From Amyelois transitella (Eukaryota; Arthropoda; Insecta; Lepidoptera; Pyralidae), in the NCBI RefSeq assembly GCF_032362555.1, contig NC_083517.1, forward strand, positions 5,104,001 to 5,168,000: 64,000 bases of DNA. Reading direction: 5' to 3'. Positions 1 to 9,912 of this stretch are shown one piece after another. The notes beneath the pieces were generated by a model. That model saw nothing but the letters and a program-made list of their open reading frames with translations. It searched no databases and was not told where the DNA came from. The number at the start of each line of letters is the position of its first letter. The first letter of the stretch is position 1. The position numbers and the translations under genes are program-made.

Positions 1-200
1 ACGTAGATAGGCTATTTTGGCAAATTACTTGTATATTAAATAAAAAGATATTCTTTATTATTTATTTTTACTTGAACTTAATCTCGAGTCGATTTAAGGT
101 AGGTGTCCCAAATCCCGAAGCACTATATAAAATTGCATCTTATCGAAACCAAACCAAATATCCTGCAATAGACCAAAGAAAGAAGTAAAAGAACTAAAGG

Positions 201-560
201 CATGTCCAATCCGGGGTATGTTGGCCCAAAGGGCAGAATGTCCAATGTGTCAAAATGCCAAGGAAATAATGTCCTTTTGTTAAAATGTCCAGTGGTCTGA
301 ACATCCAGGTGACTTAAAACCAAATTGTTAAAAAGACAAACTGATATTAAGTCCATTTGTCAAAATATCCTATTGTTAAAATGCCCAGTTGTCATAACAT
401 CCATGTGTCAAAACAACAATTGTTAAAATGTCAATTTGTCATTATGTCCAGTTATCAAAACACCCAATAGATAATATGCGCAGCTGTCATAATGTTGAAT
501 ATCAAAACACCCAATAGCCGAAACGTCTAGTTGTTATAATGTCCAGTTACTGGAACCACA
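201..560. repeat. Left terminal inverted repeat and short subterminal repeats of the MULE
   Basis: After the 45-bp inverted repeat, this stretch is a degenerate run of roughly 16-18-bp units of the form TTGTTAAAATGTCCAG, alternating with versions such as GTCATAATGTCC. The units are too diverged for a fixed period. Subterminal repeats of this kind are common transposase-binding arrays in Mutator-like elements; that role is inferred here. Confidence 0.65.
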
Positions 561-601
561 AATTAATTGTTAATTACCCTCCATCTATGCAATTTCTTAG
601 A

Positions 602-790
602 GCCTTATCACATTTGCGATGTGCGAGCGAATTTCTCATACAAAACTCGTACGCGGCGAACTCGCTGCGTCTTCGCCTTTATACAAAATTCGCTCACAAA
701 TCGCAAGTGTGATGAGGGTGTATTTTTTTAGCGAATTTTAAATGAAGACGAATACCTACGCAGCGAGTTCACCGCGTAAGAGTTTCGAGT
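602..790. repeat. Small inverted-repeat element (MITE-like) inside the MULE
   Basis: The sequence at 602-634 and the one at 687-719 are imperfect reverse complements (both carry TCGCAAATGTG/TTGCGAT variants and GAGCGAATTT). A further reversed copy of the middle part (GCAGCGAGTTC, AGCGAATTTT) follows at 731-785. The stretch can fold into a nested hairpin. It lies downstream of the transposase gene, within the larger transposon. It may be an inserted MITE or part of the host element. Confidence 0.5.
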
Positions 791-959
791 TATGTAACAA
801 ATAAGACATCAATTAAAGCTTAAAATTTATTTCTTTCCAACAAAAATCAACAGAAAATATAACTTAAACAATTGTCGCTTTCACATATTCCCTAATATTA
901 AATCATCGATAGGAACAGGATATTATCTACTTAAACTTACAATTGCTGGCACATACTTA

Positions 960-2348
960 TTATTTACACTGTTTCTGTAATTTTATGCAGCCTTGAAGAA
1001 ACTGCAGTGGCGTAATATTTTTCTCAATTACGTCGTGTAATTTTTCAGTATACTTTTTATTGAATAAAATCACACTCCTTTTTCTCTTATTACGGTCAAA
1101 TAAACTTCTCTTTATTACGTAATCTTTGTGTTTTGCCTCTTTTCGTAATAAATCTATAAATTTGAATAAATTTCGCTTCGTGCCGTGCATCCTCTTCTTG
1201 ATACGACTGTGCCAAGCCTCGACAGAGTTGTTAGTTCTGTGTCTATCACTAGAACAACTTATATCAGCCTGTAATGATTTTGACAGCCATTCTTTGACAA
1301 AATAATGTTCAAAATTTTCGATTTCTGAACTTTTTTCAGAATTGGAATTCACGATATCATTCCAACCAGCAGAAATCAAATCTTTGGGCAAAAGTGGCAA
1401 ATTGGAAGTTAAGCGAGCTAATTTCCTTCCCTCCATTTTATCACAAAGATTGAGCTGCTTTGCTTTTCTCCATATAGCTCTTTGGAAATGAAAAAAACAA
1501 CCTGTTATTTCACATTCTGGGAAGACCATTCTCATAGCGTTAATCTGTGCCTTCTCGTAATCGCACTTGAATTTATTAATTACTATGTTAAATTTATCTC
1601 TTAGTGTAGAGAAGACACGTAAATATGTTTCAGTGCTTTTGTCAGGGAGAAGAGCGTATACCACTGGTACTACGCAAGTATGTTCATTGGTGCTCTCTAT
1701 ATCCATGTGAATACTGTACAGTTGATAGAAGGGAGAAGGCACAACGTCAAAAGTACCATCACCAAAGAAGGTTGTTTTGCTTGAAACGAGGGCATTTTTC
1801 ATAGTCTTCAAAGAAAGTTCGGTACTAAAAATGAGTAACTTATTTGTGTCTCCATCTTCACTAATCAAAAATTTATCTTTCAGAATATCTGGTATTTCTA
1901 CATCTGACAGGTTGTCGAATTTTGTCGATGTAACATTAAGTACATTATTGCGAGCCCTATACATTGACCGCTTTAGTGAGTCAAACGTAGGCACGTGTGT
2001 TGTGTTGGAATCGGAATCACTGTCGTCATCCGCCTCATGTAATGCACTAAAACACTCCTCATATATCTTACGCACAGGAGAGTAGCGAGTGCATACATTA
2101 CTTTTAAAATCTTGTTTCGCTAGGTGTATTGCGTTTTTAGATGTCCTCGCCTCGCAAAGATGCGTACTCTTTCTTATAACCCTCGTCCCTTCACTATTTA
2201 TCGTGATTGACGCCGCACATTCGTCTCGGTTCACGCATCTCCACAGAGTGGTGCCGTTAATGTTTGAACCATTTCTATTATACCTGTGCAATCCAACTAG
2301 CACTGTGTCTTTGCCTTTTTGATTTTTACTAAACGTTATTTCCTCCAT
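960..2348 (-). CDS. MULE transposase with N-terminal FLYWCH-type zinc finger
   Basis: A single 462-residue frame starts from ATG. Residues about 15-65 hold a FLYWCH-type zinc-binding pattern (LWRC, then C44, then HLC near 63-65), followed by an acidic Ser/Asp stretch near 105-115. Residues about 190-300 fit the MULE transposase domain: GDGTFD (D197 or D201), CDYEKA (D263), and the GCFFHF motif with C284 and H287. NSVEAWH supplies a likely third acidic residue (E377). All three catalytic positions appear present and there is no stop or frameshift, so this copy could be functional. FLYWCH-MULE proteins of this kind cut and paste their own element. It lies between matching inverted repeats, which supports the reading. 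Some host genes are domesticated MULEs, but the intact ends argue against that here. Confidence 0.82.
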   Translation of the reverse strand: MEEITFSKNQKGKDTVLVGLHRYNRNGSNINGTTLWRCVNRDECAASITINSEGTRVIRKSTHLCEARTSKNAIHLAKQDFKSNVCTRYSPVRKIYEECFSALHEADDDSDSDSNTTHVPTFDSLKRSMYRARNNVLNVTSTKFDNLSDVEIPDILKDKFLISEDGDTNKLLIFSTELSLKTMKNALVSSKTTFFGDGTFDVVPSPFYQLYSIHMDIESTNEHTCVVPVVYALLPDKSTETYLRVFSTLRDKFNIVINKFKCDYEKAQINAMRMVFPECEITGCFFHFQRAIWRKAKQLNLCDKMEGRKLARLTSNLPLLPKDLISAGWNDIVNSNSEKSSEIENFEHYFVKEWLSKSLQADISCSSDRHRTNNSVEAWHSRIKKRMHGTKRNLFKFIDLLRKEAKHKDYVIKRSLFDRNKRKRSVILFNKKYTEKLHDVIEKNITPLQFLQGCIKLQKQCK

Positions 2349-2927
2349 ATTACGCCGCGGATATTAAACCCAAACGAGATCGACTGGATGACAGGAAATG
2401 TGGTGACATTTCAACTTCATTTATTTTATTATTAATCATTAATATCCTCTTCAGCCAGTATCTATCGGAATTGATTAAAACCTTCCTGTTGTATGTAGTT
2501 GTGTACAGTTTACAGAAAAATGCATAAGCATATATAGGGTCCACTCAAATTTAGCGCAAATATTTAAAGTGCTGCTTAAAAAAAAAAAACTAATTTTAAG
2601 TTATGAATTGGAACATCGAATACAGAAAGTGTTAAAATACGATTGTCTTTATTTTTCATAGGCTATCCGTTAAAGAAAAACAAAGACGGCAAGCCCAATA
2701 TGCAATGGGTGGAGCTGAATTACCTTGAATGAATTTATTTACAGCATGTACAGGAGTTTGACAAAAAATATTAATTACTTTGTTTGAAATATATAAAATA
2801 AAAACTAGCGTGTAGAATTTCGGGAATTTGCTCCGAAAAGATTTATTTGATGTAAGGGTTGCATCGTTTAAAATATTTGCGTTAGAAATTGATGGACCTT
2901 ATATATTAATATTTCATACTAGCAGCC

Positions 2928-2965
2928 CGTCCCGGCTTCGCACGGGAATTGAAAGAAAACGGTTA
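2928..2965 (+). repeat. Fragment of a dispersed insect repeat
   Basis: The motif CCCGTCCCGGCTTCGCACGG is the start of a repeat I recognise as very common in insect genomes. Only this short end is recognisable here, inside the MULE. Confidence 0.4.
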
Positions 2966-3170
2966 TATTAACAAAAATTACAAATTTTAGCACACTGATA
3001 CACCAATCTGGATACACCAAAAATGAGGAATCAATGCGGGGTCTCCATACAACGACTCGCTTTATTTACTACACCAGTAGGGTTCCGAAGCCGTTAGGTA
3101 CTATACTACTAAGAAATGCACTACTGATGAAAATTGTGACTTAGAGACTTGTACACATTCACTATAATGG

Positions 3171-3504
3171 TCTTTATATCATCTGGACATTATGACTCCT
3201 TGGGCATTTTGACATTTTTGCATATTAACAAATGGTCTTCATATCATCTGGACATTATGACTCCTTGAACATTCTGACTCTTGTACGTATTGACCAAAAG
3301 TCTTTATATCATATGGACATTATGGCTACTTGGACCCTCTGACCCTTGGACATATTGACTTATAGACTTTTTGACGTATGGACATTATGGCTCCTTGGAC
3401 ATTATGGCCCTTGGACGTATTGAGCTATAGACTTTTTAACGTCTGGGCATTATGACCCCTTGGACATTCTGCCCTTTGGGCCAACATACCCCGGATTGGG
3501 CATG
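3171..3504. repeat. Right terminal array of the MULE: five 65-bp tandem units
   Basis: Units begin at 3171, 3236, 3301, 3366 and 3431, exactly 65 bases apart. Each has the form (T/A)CTTT..., then TGGACATTATG.CTCCTTGG.C, then a GAC/ACATATTGA block. The last unit runs into the terminal inverted repeat ending at 3504. The left end of the element has no matching 65-bp array. Confidence 0.85.
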
Positions 3505-4027
3505 TCTTAATAATTAATGTAAGATTTTTGTATATGTTGCAGAAACGAATGGACGAGATTTGATTGAAATCATGCTCAAAAAATTTAAGGAACGCTTATA
3601 TCCATGGCGCTTTTTTATAAAAAAAAACATATGTCAAAAAAGAATTTAATTTGTCAATGTCAATTTTATTTGTTCAAATTAATGTCAACGAATGACAACA
3701 TGTCACTTAGAAATGAAATCGCTAGAGATGTGCAAAGTAAATCTAAAAGGAAGAGGAAACGATAAAAAAATCTCATTCCCAAAAAAAGTTATCCGATTCC
3801 ATTCCCTATCTGAAATCCTATAAAATGACCAAAAAAGAAAAGCTTATCCTCTGTTAAGATTTACTTTTTAAAGATAATGATGAGTGGAAGTATAAATTTA
3901 AAAATTAAATATAGAAAATATAAAGCTTATATGGTATGAATAATTGTACTAAATATTGTAAAATTTCATATCTGATGATTTAAAGATTTATTCATGACAC
4001 ATTGAAATGATTTAGGCACTCTCGTGA

Positions 4028-5194
4028 TTCACGCATATACATACATACATAAAATCACGCCTCTTTCCCGGAGGGGTAGGCAGAGACTACCTCTTTCCAC
4101 TTGCCACGATCTCTGCATACTTCCTTCGCTTCATCCACATTCATAACTTTCTTCATACAAGCTCGGCAGTTTCGGGTACTTTTGACCTGACCCTTTACCA
4201 GGACGTCGTTAATTTGATCAAGATACGTTCGTCTAGGTCTTCCCACTCCGACCTTTCCCTCCACACACTCCTTGTATATCTGCTTAGTCAACCTGCTTTC
4301 ATTCATCCTCTCCACATGACCGAACCATCTTAACATACCCTTTTCTATTCCTGTAACTACATCTTCTTTCACATCACAACATTCCCTTATCATGCTGTTC
4401 CTTATCCTGTCACTCAATTTCACACCCATCATACTCCTTAACGCTCTCATTTCCACTGCATTTATTCTGCTTTCATGCTTCTTTTGCCATACACAACTTT
4501 CACTCCCATACATTAATGTCGGGACCAACACGCCCCTGTGCACAGCCAGTCGAGCTTTTTTGGATAGTTTCTGACTGCTCATAAAGGCATGCAAAGCTCC
4601 ATTCACCATGTTCCCCGCGTTCACTCTCCTTTCAATATCACTATCATACTTGCCATCTGATGTAAACTTTGATCCTAGATATACAAACTCTTTCACTTGC
4701 TCAACTTTTTCTCCTCCAATCAAAATATTACATGCTGTCATTTCTTTCTCCATTTCAAAAACCAGTGTTTTAGTTTTACTTACGTTCACTTTCATTCCTT
4801 TCTCTTTTAAAGCTTCATGCATACAGTTTACCATTTCCTGTAACTCCTCCGCTGATGACGCCAGTATAACCTGATCGTCGGCATAGAGCAGACATTTGAC
4901 GAGTAACTCATTCATCTTTAATCCACTTTCAGACTCTTTCAAATCTGTCAAACAACTATCCATAAATAGGTTGAACAGCCACGGTGACGAAACACATCCT
5001 TGCCTGACGCCTTTCTCAATCTTAAACCACTCAGTGTGCGCTCCGTTTATCCTGTCACAAGCACTCGAATCCTCATATAAAGATTTCAGCGCTCGTATTA
5101 AGAGACTGCTCACCCCATGCATAGAAAGTGCTGACCACAATTCATTCCTCTCACATTCATTCACGGATATATTAATTTTTAATAAATCACTCAT
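4028..5194 (-). mobile_element. 5'-truncated RTE-type LINE
   Basis: This is the 3' part of a non-LTR retrotransposon on the minus strand. It ends on the low-coordinate side with a short CATA-type tandem tail (about 4031-4050) just after the stop codon, as RTE elements often do. The endonuclease and the first part of the reverse transcriptase are missing, which is the usual result of incomplete reverse transcription. Confidence 0.75.
4055..5194 (-). CDS. C-terminal part of an RTE-type reverse transcriptase (truncated LINE ORF)
   Basis: The open frame of 379 codons lacks the endonuclease domain. Homology to the reverse transcriptase seems to begin near residue 12 (ERNELWSALS). KGVRQGCVSSPWLFN (about 61-75) and YADD (104-107) are palm motifs, so the catalytic Asp pair is kept. 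The second half carries the RTE-type C-terminal region (MLRWFGHVERM and GRPRRTY). The first residues (MSDLLKINIS) look like flanking DNA read through, so the ATG is probably not a biological start. The frame is free of stops and may be fairly young, but without the endonuclease it cannot mobilise itself. Confidence 0.8.
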   Translation of the reverse strand: MSDLLKINISVNECERNELWSALSMHGVSSLLIRALKSLYEDSSACDRINGAHTEWFKIEKGVRQGCVSSPWLFNLFMDSCLTDLKESESGLKMNELLVKCLLYADDQVILASSAEELQEMVNCMHEALKEKGMKVNVSKTKTLVFEMEKEMTACNILIGGEKVEQVKEFVYLGSKFTSDGKYDSDIERRVNAGNMVNGALHAFMSSQKLSKKARLAVHRGVLVPTLMYGSESCVWQKKHESRINAVEMRALRSMMGVKLSDRIRNSMIRECCDVKEDVVTGIEKGMLRWFGHVERMNESRLTKQIYKECVEGKVGVGRPRRTYLDQINDVLVKGQVKSTRNCRACMKKVMNVDEAKEVCRDRGKWKEVVSAYPSGKEA

Positions 5195-5527
5195 GAGTTA
5201 CTTATACACATCTCTAAAAACCGCAATTGAATTTGGCAGATGTTGGGTTGGGTGGTTGATATAGAAATTGCTGAGAAAATCGATTAAATTTAAATAATAT
5301 CTTAGATTTGCAGACAAAATATAAGTGTTATGCTGTTATGTGTAATTTCGGTATAATCATTTTTCTTTGATCGGCACAGTGTCCTTGCGATTCCATTATA
5401 TTTGGTGCATTTCCAACTGGGACCTTGTACACTTCCGATTTTTGTGAAACTTTTGTGTTTATCGGTCCCAAATTGAAAGTAAAAACAAATTTATTTATCT
5501 TCCAAGTTTGTTTAGTTCATTATCAAC

Positions 5528-7868
5528 ATGTGTGGAGGATTTACTTGTTCTAAAAACGCTCTTATTGCGTTAAATGTTCTCTATGTGGTAAGTGTATTTG
5601 TCAACTGTTATTTAACATGAATAACAAATATTTCTTGCGGGTAGAACAAAGCCTCAGTTGTATTATATTATTAAGTAACTGTAAGTGTCTATTTGCCTTA
5701 AAGTCTTCTTTATGTTTCTTTGTTGTAGGCAGTGGCATCTATCTTGATAACAGTAGCAGCGTATGGACAGGCATCCTCACTTGTGGGTAACTTGCCCATA
5801 GTGGGAGGCATTCTTGCTTGTGGAGTGTTTCTTATTCTGATATCGTTGTTGGGCCTTGCTGGTGCTGTTAAACATCATCAAGTCATGCTGTTTTTCGTAT
5901 CCTTTTAAACATGCTTTGTTTCATTGAAAGAGTGTGATTTTTATATATATTATGATTCAATTTATTAAAAATCTCTAAGGGAAATGAATCATTATCATTG
6001 TTAAAAGCAAATGGACAAGTAGTTTTCAAGCTAATGATTTATGAATTTGCAATCCATTTTTTATGTGGTCGTATGAATTCAAACATTTTAAGATCATATT
6101 CTTCTTATTGTAAAAAGAAAAATTCCTGACAAAATTTGTGACAAGAAAAATTTTACATAATTTCTTTGACTGCCCTTGCAGTATATGGTGATTTTGTTCA
6201 TGTTGTTCCTGGTGCAGTTTTCAGTGGCATGTGCATGCCTTGCTGTCAACTCTGAGCAGCAGGAGATGTTAGCACAACAGGTATTCATTTTACTCACATT
6301 TAGGTGATTATATTGTCTAGTAACCATAGGTGGTAGGTATATGATGTTTGTTTACCAACAAAGATTAATTTTAGTATGGGGATGAAAAGAGGATGTGCAT
6401 ATAATGTGAACTATGACTTGTCTAAACTTTTCACATCAATGAAACTTACTCTGATGCATTTATGAATAGGCTATGATAGGACAGAATGATTTTTCTTATA
6501 TCTGTTTGTATTTTTTAAGGGTTGGCATCAAGTCAATATGGATGTAAGACAACAAGTTCAAAAGCGCTTCGAATGCTGTAGTTTTCAGGGGCGCACAACA
6601 AATACCACTGCAATGGATTACCCATTTTGTCATGATGTTGATGTAAGTTCCTTTTTTTTCTTTCATCTGCTGACCTTTATCACAATCAATTCAGTATAAC
6701 CTGTTGTCTGACTGATATGCTTGGAGTAAAGAAGTCATACATAGTTATCAAACACTTTGTTTTTATTGTCAAAGCTAGTTTCTCATAAATACAAGTGTTT
6801 CTTCTAACTAAATGGCATTTTCCATTGTTTGAAGTAATGAATACTTTAACTGAAATAATAAAAAAAGATAAGTATCCAAACTTCTTATGTAATGTTTATC
6901 TAGAAAAAATGTGGAGTAACAATAATAACCATTTATCAGAAATTAAACAAGACCAATGATATCTATTGCACGTACATAGTTTACGAAATGTTGTTTTGAT
7001 TGCAAATTTTGCAAATAAAGTTTTTTAATTCTAACTTTGAACAAAAACACAATTTGTTTTTTTGAGTTGAATGATGCCTTGAATACAAAAACTTATATGC
7101 CTATAACTAATTGATTTTAGTTGTTATTTTTAGTATGTATCACATTGTTTTAGGAATTATGTTGCAAAGACTTGCCAGTTACAACAAATTGTCAGTGCGC
7201 GCCCTGCATGGAGAGGCTCAAGGAAACTATAGATTATGCATTCAAGTTGTGCGGTGGAATCGGCCTGTTTTTCAGCTTTACTGAGGTAAGTACAATGGGG
7301 GTGTGAAAAACATTTTTTTTTATTAGAGTCTCCTATTACATGGTCAGATATCCCACCATGCATACTTTTAAATAAAGATAAGGTAAATTTAATTATGGCA
7401 ATGATTTCACAAATACTGTTTACCTTTATTTGTTAGAACGACATTCCTTCCTTATTTTATAAGCATTACTTTTCACTGTATTGATTAGGTAAAAAATTAT
7501 TAAAATAAAAATTTCAACCTTCTGCAGTGGTGAATGAATAAGCGTTGTAAGTATGTTTTCTAAAAGAACAATTATTTTTTTGATCAGGTTTAATATGATT
7601 TTGTACATTATCAGTAAAAAGCGGTTTAAATTACACAAGCTATTTAACATTTGCAATAATTTATTGAAATGAAAATATAATATCTAATATATTTTTTTGT
7701 GTCGACGCACGTCATTTCGATGCGACAGTTGGACTTTATCTAAATAACTTTCGTGTATCATTTGTGACTAACTCATGGCCGATTACTTTGCAGTTTCTGG
7801 GTGTGTGGTTGACTGTAAGATATCGTAACCAAAAGGATCCGCGAGCTAACCCCAGTGCATTTCTGTGA
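5528..7868 (+). CDS. Tsp97E: Tetraspanin, Tsp97E/TSPAN13/TSPAN31 type (main isoform)
   Basis: Six coding exons join in phase 0: 5528-5587, 5729-5896, 6182-6280, 6520-6642, 7154-7285 and 7794-7868. All introns begin with GT and end with AG. The product is 218 residues and starts [16 protein letters not shown], the hallmark of the TSPAN13/31 group and of Drosophila Tsp97E. Four hydrophobic segments lie near residues 10-32, 44-67, 73-98 and 182-202. The large extracellular loop holds the Cys pair C128-C129 followed by Ser rather than the usual Gly, then FCHD, ELCC and CQCAPC cysteines. Tetraspanins organise membrane protein microdomains. The last exon encodes a cytosolic tail ending RANPSAFL. 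A second last exon lies at 9206-9304. The 5' end of the transcript was not determined. Confidence 0.88.
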
Positions 7869-8010
7869 ATTAACTGACGATTGGATTCAGCATTTTAACA
7901 CCTAAGGTGGATTGGTGTACCGCGTTTATTGTCTGCTTGAGCTTCGTTCGAAATGCGGGGCGTCGAAGATATACTATTTAAAGAAAAAAAAAATCAGTTC
8001 CCTATAAAAT

Positions 8011-8016
8011 AATAAA
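8011..8016 (+). terminator. Poly(A) signal for the short tetraspanin isoform
   Basis: AATAAA lies 143 bases after the stop codon of the 7794-7868 exon. Its position suits a short 3' UTR ending before the alternative last exon. Confidence 0.5.
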
Positions 8017-9205
8017 CGAACAATTGATTTAAATTAAACCTTGAGTTTATTTCTTATAATATTTTTTGTTAATATTTTTGCCAAGCACTCAGCTTTTTCA
8101 AATATTTAGCCAATTTTTCAAATTTCAAATATTTTTTACATGTAGATATAATGTAATTTCTGCTATCACAGTTTTGTTTATCGACGTCCCGCGCGCATGT
8201 ATTTCACGCATACTTACCACAGAGCCTTAAAAAGCAATGAAAATGCACGTTTATTTTTGATAAACATACTTATTTTTTTATCATTAGCATTGCATGATAA
8301 TATTTTGGACAAACTAGTCTTTAAACAAACGATTATTGTTCGCGATATGTCCTGTAAAATAACAAGTAAACCTCAATAAAATCCTCCTGTGAATTGATGG
8401 TGGATCCCATAGAAAAATATTGTATTAAAGACATGTTTCGTATCCAGGTATAAATGTCTATGTGGGCCACTGTATACTAAAAACCCGTAATTTTAGTAAA
8501 AAAAACTACTCTTGAGTTTATTTGCGGAACATTTTGAATTAATAAATTGATACATTTAAAATATAAAATATTAACAATTAAAGCACTGTGTTTTGTTTAT
8601 AAACACCAGTTGTTGTGATGTCTATACCAAAATATGTTATTGTATATTGTTTATTGTGGATCTTGGAAATCATTTCTTTTCAATATGAGGATGGTAGTTT
8701 TCACGATTTTTCAGCTGTGATCGTTGTTCTGCTTACTTCTTCTATTATATTCTTTGTTTTAGCATGCACTTTATCTTGCATGATTTTACAGGAATGGCAT
8801 CCTATGTTTTTGCAACTTATTCTGTCTTAAGTTAAAGTTATTTGTTAATAATGTATAAGTAATATGCTACATTAGTCATTATAGACTATCCGAATCGAAC
8901 TCGACTCGACTCGTTTTATAAAAATTTTGTTGACGTCATAAAACTATAAACTACAATTTTGTCAAATTTCAACTTTCTAAACTTAGTCATAGTAAGTAGG
9001 TCAGGTCAAACTTTTATTTATTAGGTTTTTGACATTCTATGCCTCTGCTAAATCAATCTTAGTACTAGCTTATGTATTAGCCCCAAATGGCAGTCAAATC
9101 GCAAGTTATAGGAGTTATAATAGGTTTATTTTTTATTACCTGAATCAGTAGGGCATTTTGGTGAAAACATTTGTATTTAATGATGAACTTTTGGTAACAT
9201 TTCAG

Positions 9206-9304
9206 TTATTTGCTGTGTGGCTCGCCCGACGGTACCGCAACCAACCTGACCCAAATTATAAGGAACCTCACGCTATTTTCCCCAGGAAAAACTACCTTTA
9301 TTAA
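9206..9304 (+). CDS. Tsp97E: Alternative last coding exon of the tetraspanin gene
   Basis: A TTTCAG acceptor is followed in phase 0 by 32 codons and TAA. The sequence begins LFAVWLARRYRNQPDP, clearly related to [16 protein letters not shown] of the 7794-7868 exon. It can replace that exon after the same donor at 7285. The C-terminal tail differs: it is eight residues longer and ends PRKNYLY instead of PSAFL, giving a 226-residue isoform. The shared motif and the kept phase point to an exon duplication used by alternative splicing and polyadenylation. A poly(A) signal follows at 9907-9912. Transcript evidence is needed to exclude a dead duplicate. Confidence 0.75.
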   Translation, partial: LFAVWLARRYRNQPDPNYKEPHAIFPRKNYLY

Positions 9305-9906
9305 ATACGTAATAAAAAAGTCTATTAGTTGCTCATTATTATCGACTGGTTTTCAAAAAAAGGCCTAAGATCTTGCCATCATCGCTACGAGATCTTTTGT
9401 TAAAATACCTTTTTTACCCCGAGAATTGTTGTTATGAAAGTTGTACATGTAACGTGTAGGGCAGCGTAGTGCAAAGGCCTTTCTCAAGTCCCATATGACG
9501 ATTGGTTACTATTCTGATCAGTCATTTATACATAAAATTAATTAGTTTTTTCCCCTGAATTAGTCTGAAATTATTTTAAGTAAATAAATTAGGTAGACAT
9601 GACTGCCTTTGAATTACCTACTACTATAGGAAATAGTGGATTTTGTAGTTAAATTATTTTATAAGTTTGGTTGGTTTATATTTCTTTGAGGTAGGTATAT
9701 GTTTGATTGAATTCGAAGAATCTGCTGGCTTGCAACTTTTCCTACTCACTGCAGGTGTGAATAATTATGGCAAGCTGAATGATTGTGAAGATAAAATAAT
9801 TTCTCAAATCGCTAGTGTCTTCTTCTCAGTATAAAATAATGGACTTTTAAAATTAGAATTAAAACAAGCCAAATAATTATGCATTTATGTAAATTATGTA
9901 ATAAAA

Positions 9907-9912
9907 AATAAA
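9907..9912 (+). terminator. Poly(A) signal for the long tetraspanin isoform
   Basis: AATAAA lies about 600 bases after the stop codon of the second last exon, just before a GT-rich stretch (TTTTGTGTGTTTG), which is the usual arrangement of a cleavage site. Confidence 0.5.

Larger units (their letters stand above)
201..3504 (-). mobile_element. MULE-type DNA transposon with terminal inverted repeats
   Basis: The first bases (201 onward, CATGTCCAATCCGGGGTATG) reappear in reverse complement at the right end (to 3504) with one mismatch, and the match continues inward for about 45 bp. Between the ends lies one uninterrupted transposase gene on the minus strand (960-2348). Both ends carry subterminal repeats built around the word AATGTCC, in different arrays on the two sides. 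The size (3.3 kb), the inverted ends and a MULE-domain transposase fit the Mutator-like superfamily. I could not find a convincing 9-bp target duplication, so the exact ends may be off by a few bases. Confidence 0.8.

Noticed and set aside
1777-2322. Two open frames on + inside the MULE gene
   Set aside because: Antisense to the transposase frame; no protein signature.
3171-3430. CRISPR-like array
   Set aside because: The 65-bp units have no short conserved repeat alternating with unique spacers; they are tandem repeats in a eukaryotic transposon.
4392-5264. Three open frames on + over the RTE LINE
   Set aside because: Antisense shadows of the truncated reverse transcriptase frame.
8615-8830. 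71-codon hydrophobic open frame on +
   Set aside because: It lies between the two alternative last exons of the tetraspanin and lacks tetraspanin motifs or splice support. Hydrophobic readings are common in AT-rich DNA.
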